From Glandiceps talaboti (lineage: Eukaryota > Hemichordata > Enteropneusta > Spengelidae): a DNA stretch of 64,000 nucleotides. A model generated the notes under the pieces. That model was not told the origin of the DNA and did not search any database. It saw nothing but the letters and a program-made list of their open reading frames with translations. Each line of letters begins with the position of its first letter. Position 1 is the stretch's first letter. The stretch covers positions 11,938,501 to 12,002,500 of the forward strand of contig NC_135553.1 of the NCBI RefSeq assembly GCF_964340395.1, read 5' to 3'. Below are positions 62,618 to 64,000 of the stretch, piece after piece. A program made the position numbers and the translations under genes.

Positions 62618-64000
62618 ACACCCACTTTAACACTTGACAAAAGTAGCCTTCATTGACACTTCTCATCTCAGCAATGGACAGTATGAACAAATGGAACGAG
62701 AAACAGCAATATTGGAAATACACAGAAATATCTGACAGAATTGGTTGGATCATTGAAGTATCACCGATGGTAATATTTCCATGAATAAAACGAGGACTCC
62801 TTGGTCAATCTCAACGATTGTATTAATATATTTTGCAACCGTTCTCCCGAAAATCAAATTTCATTTTAAGATCAAATATATTGATTCTAAAGAATAACAT
62901 TTTGAAATCTCCAAAAATAAAATATTCGTTATCCAATCAACTAAATGTTTTGTTTTTCGAATTCTACACAACATGCTTTTAAAACACACACACACACACA
63001 CACACAAAAAAAAAAAACAGTCTCAAGTTAAAATATTTGTCCGTGTGTACAAGGTATTATTCAAAATTAACATACCAAGTTATCTACGTTATGAATATAA
63101 GATATATATATTTGATTCTAGAAAAACTGTTTTACATTAACATAAAATCCAACAATGACACATGGAAACAAACTTACTTATAAAAATCCCCGTGATTTTT
63201 AAAATTACATGCATTTTTTTGTTATATTTTCGAATCTAAAACAGGGCCTGCACATTTATGAGAATGACGTATATTTGTGGCACGGTTGTGGGTGTATATG
63301 TAAATCTAGATCACTTGGCAAGTGACGTCAACACGTGATTAACACGTGATTAACACATACAATAAAAAGAGTGTTTCTCAGCACAGAACGAAATTCCACG
63401 ATATTCTTCAAAAAATGAGATCTAGTATGGTAAAACTCTAAATTTTCAAATTTTATATTATTATTATTATTTTTATTATTCTGTTATTATCGAAAGTACT
63501 CTATAAGTTATGATGTCTAACTATGTTGTGAACTCCATAACCTGAGAAAGTTCTACAAGGAATCATTCCTAGACTGAATGAAGCATGTGATAGCAATACA
63601 AAATTGTGTAATGTTGCCTAGTTTTCACTGTAAATAAATATATAGAAGTTGCACAGACGATACTTCGTGCTAGCGCTGCTTTTATTGTAACTCTTACATT
63701 ATTCATCAATTTCTAGGGGAACTATATATAATACGTGAAATTGTGAATGAAAATAAAATAATGGAGATGCAATAGATATACGGCATATAATAGTATATAA
63801 ATGCAGTCCACGGTCCTTCCTACCTCCAAGTATATTTTAAAAAAAATAAAACAGAAAAAAATTGGAATTTGACCACAGTAGTTAATAGCCTTAGATAGAG
63901 ATGGCCAATACAATGTAATAGAAATGTCAATCACTTCTATATGCATTGCTAGGATGGGTGCAATATTGAATAAAACAATTGAATTTCTTCAAATGGAATA
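62618..64000. other. Intergenic; no supported gene
   Basis: AT-rich, with a CA microsatellite plus A-run at about 62982-63019. CACGTGATTAA occurs twice in tandem near 63333-63353. No recognisable frame. Confidence 0.5.

Overview
The window is eukaryotic nuclear DNA from an animal. It is AT-rich, its genes are split by canonical GT-AG introns, and it carries a replication-type histone pair, SINE/LINE/MITE debris and many microsatellites. The gene content (a PRPF31 spliceosome gene, a B4GALNT1-like glycosyltransferase, and duplicated membrane RING ligases) points to a marine invertebrate. A deuterostome such as a hemichordate is my best guess, but that is inference and the species is not identified.

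Layout. (1) 1-23489: no gene I can defend, but a dense collection of minisatellites, palindromes and transposon remains. (2) 23490-24741, minus strand: the 5' four coding exons of a gene for an N-terminal SAM domain followed by a Pro/Gln-rich tail; its 3' exons were not found. (3) 30612-38461, minus: a complete 11-exon PRPF31, reconstructed exon by exon in phase to 501 residues. Its introns hold SINEs, foldback elements and decayed copies of part of exon 8. (4) About 40011-40387, minus: the 3' end of a 5'-truncated LINE. (5) 42531-44168, minus: a single-coding-exon B4GALNT1-like type II Golgi glycosyltransferase, with a tRNA-derived SINE just upstream. (6) 46763-47491: a PIF/Harbinger-type non-autonomous element with TTA target duplications. 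(7) 48012-49236: a divergent H2B/H2A pair with shared promoter, histone stem-loops and downstream elements on both sides. (8) 51248-52162 and 61684-62617, minus: two paralogous membrane RING proteins duplicated together with their core promoter. Between them, on the plus strand, 56330-58567 encodes a 745-residue disordered protein I do not recognise.

The genes do not form a pathway; this is an ordinary mixture of housekeeping (PRPF31, histones) and lineage-expanded genes (glycosyltransferase, RING pair). The points most worth following up are the unrecognised 745-aa gene, the RING pair with its fast-diverging N-termini and conserved promoter, the exon-8-derived repeats inside a PRPF31 intron, and several long perfect or near-perfect palindromes.
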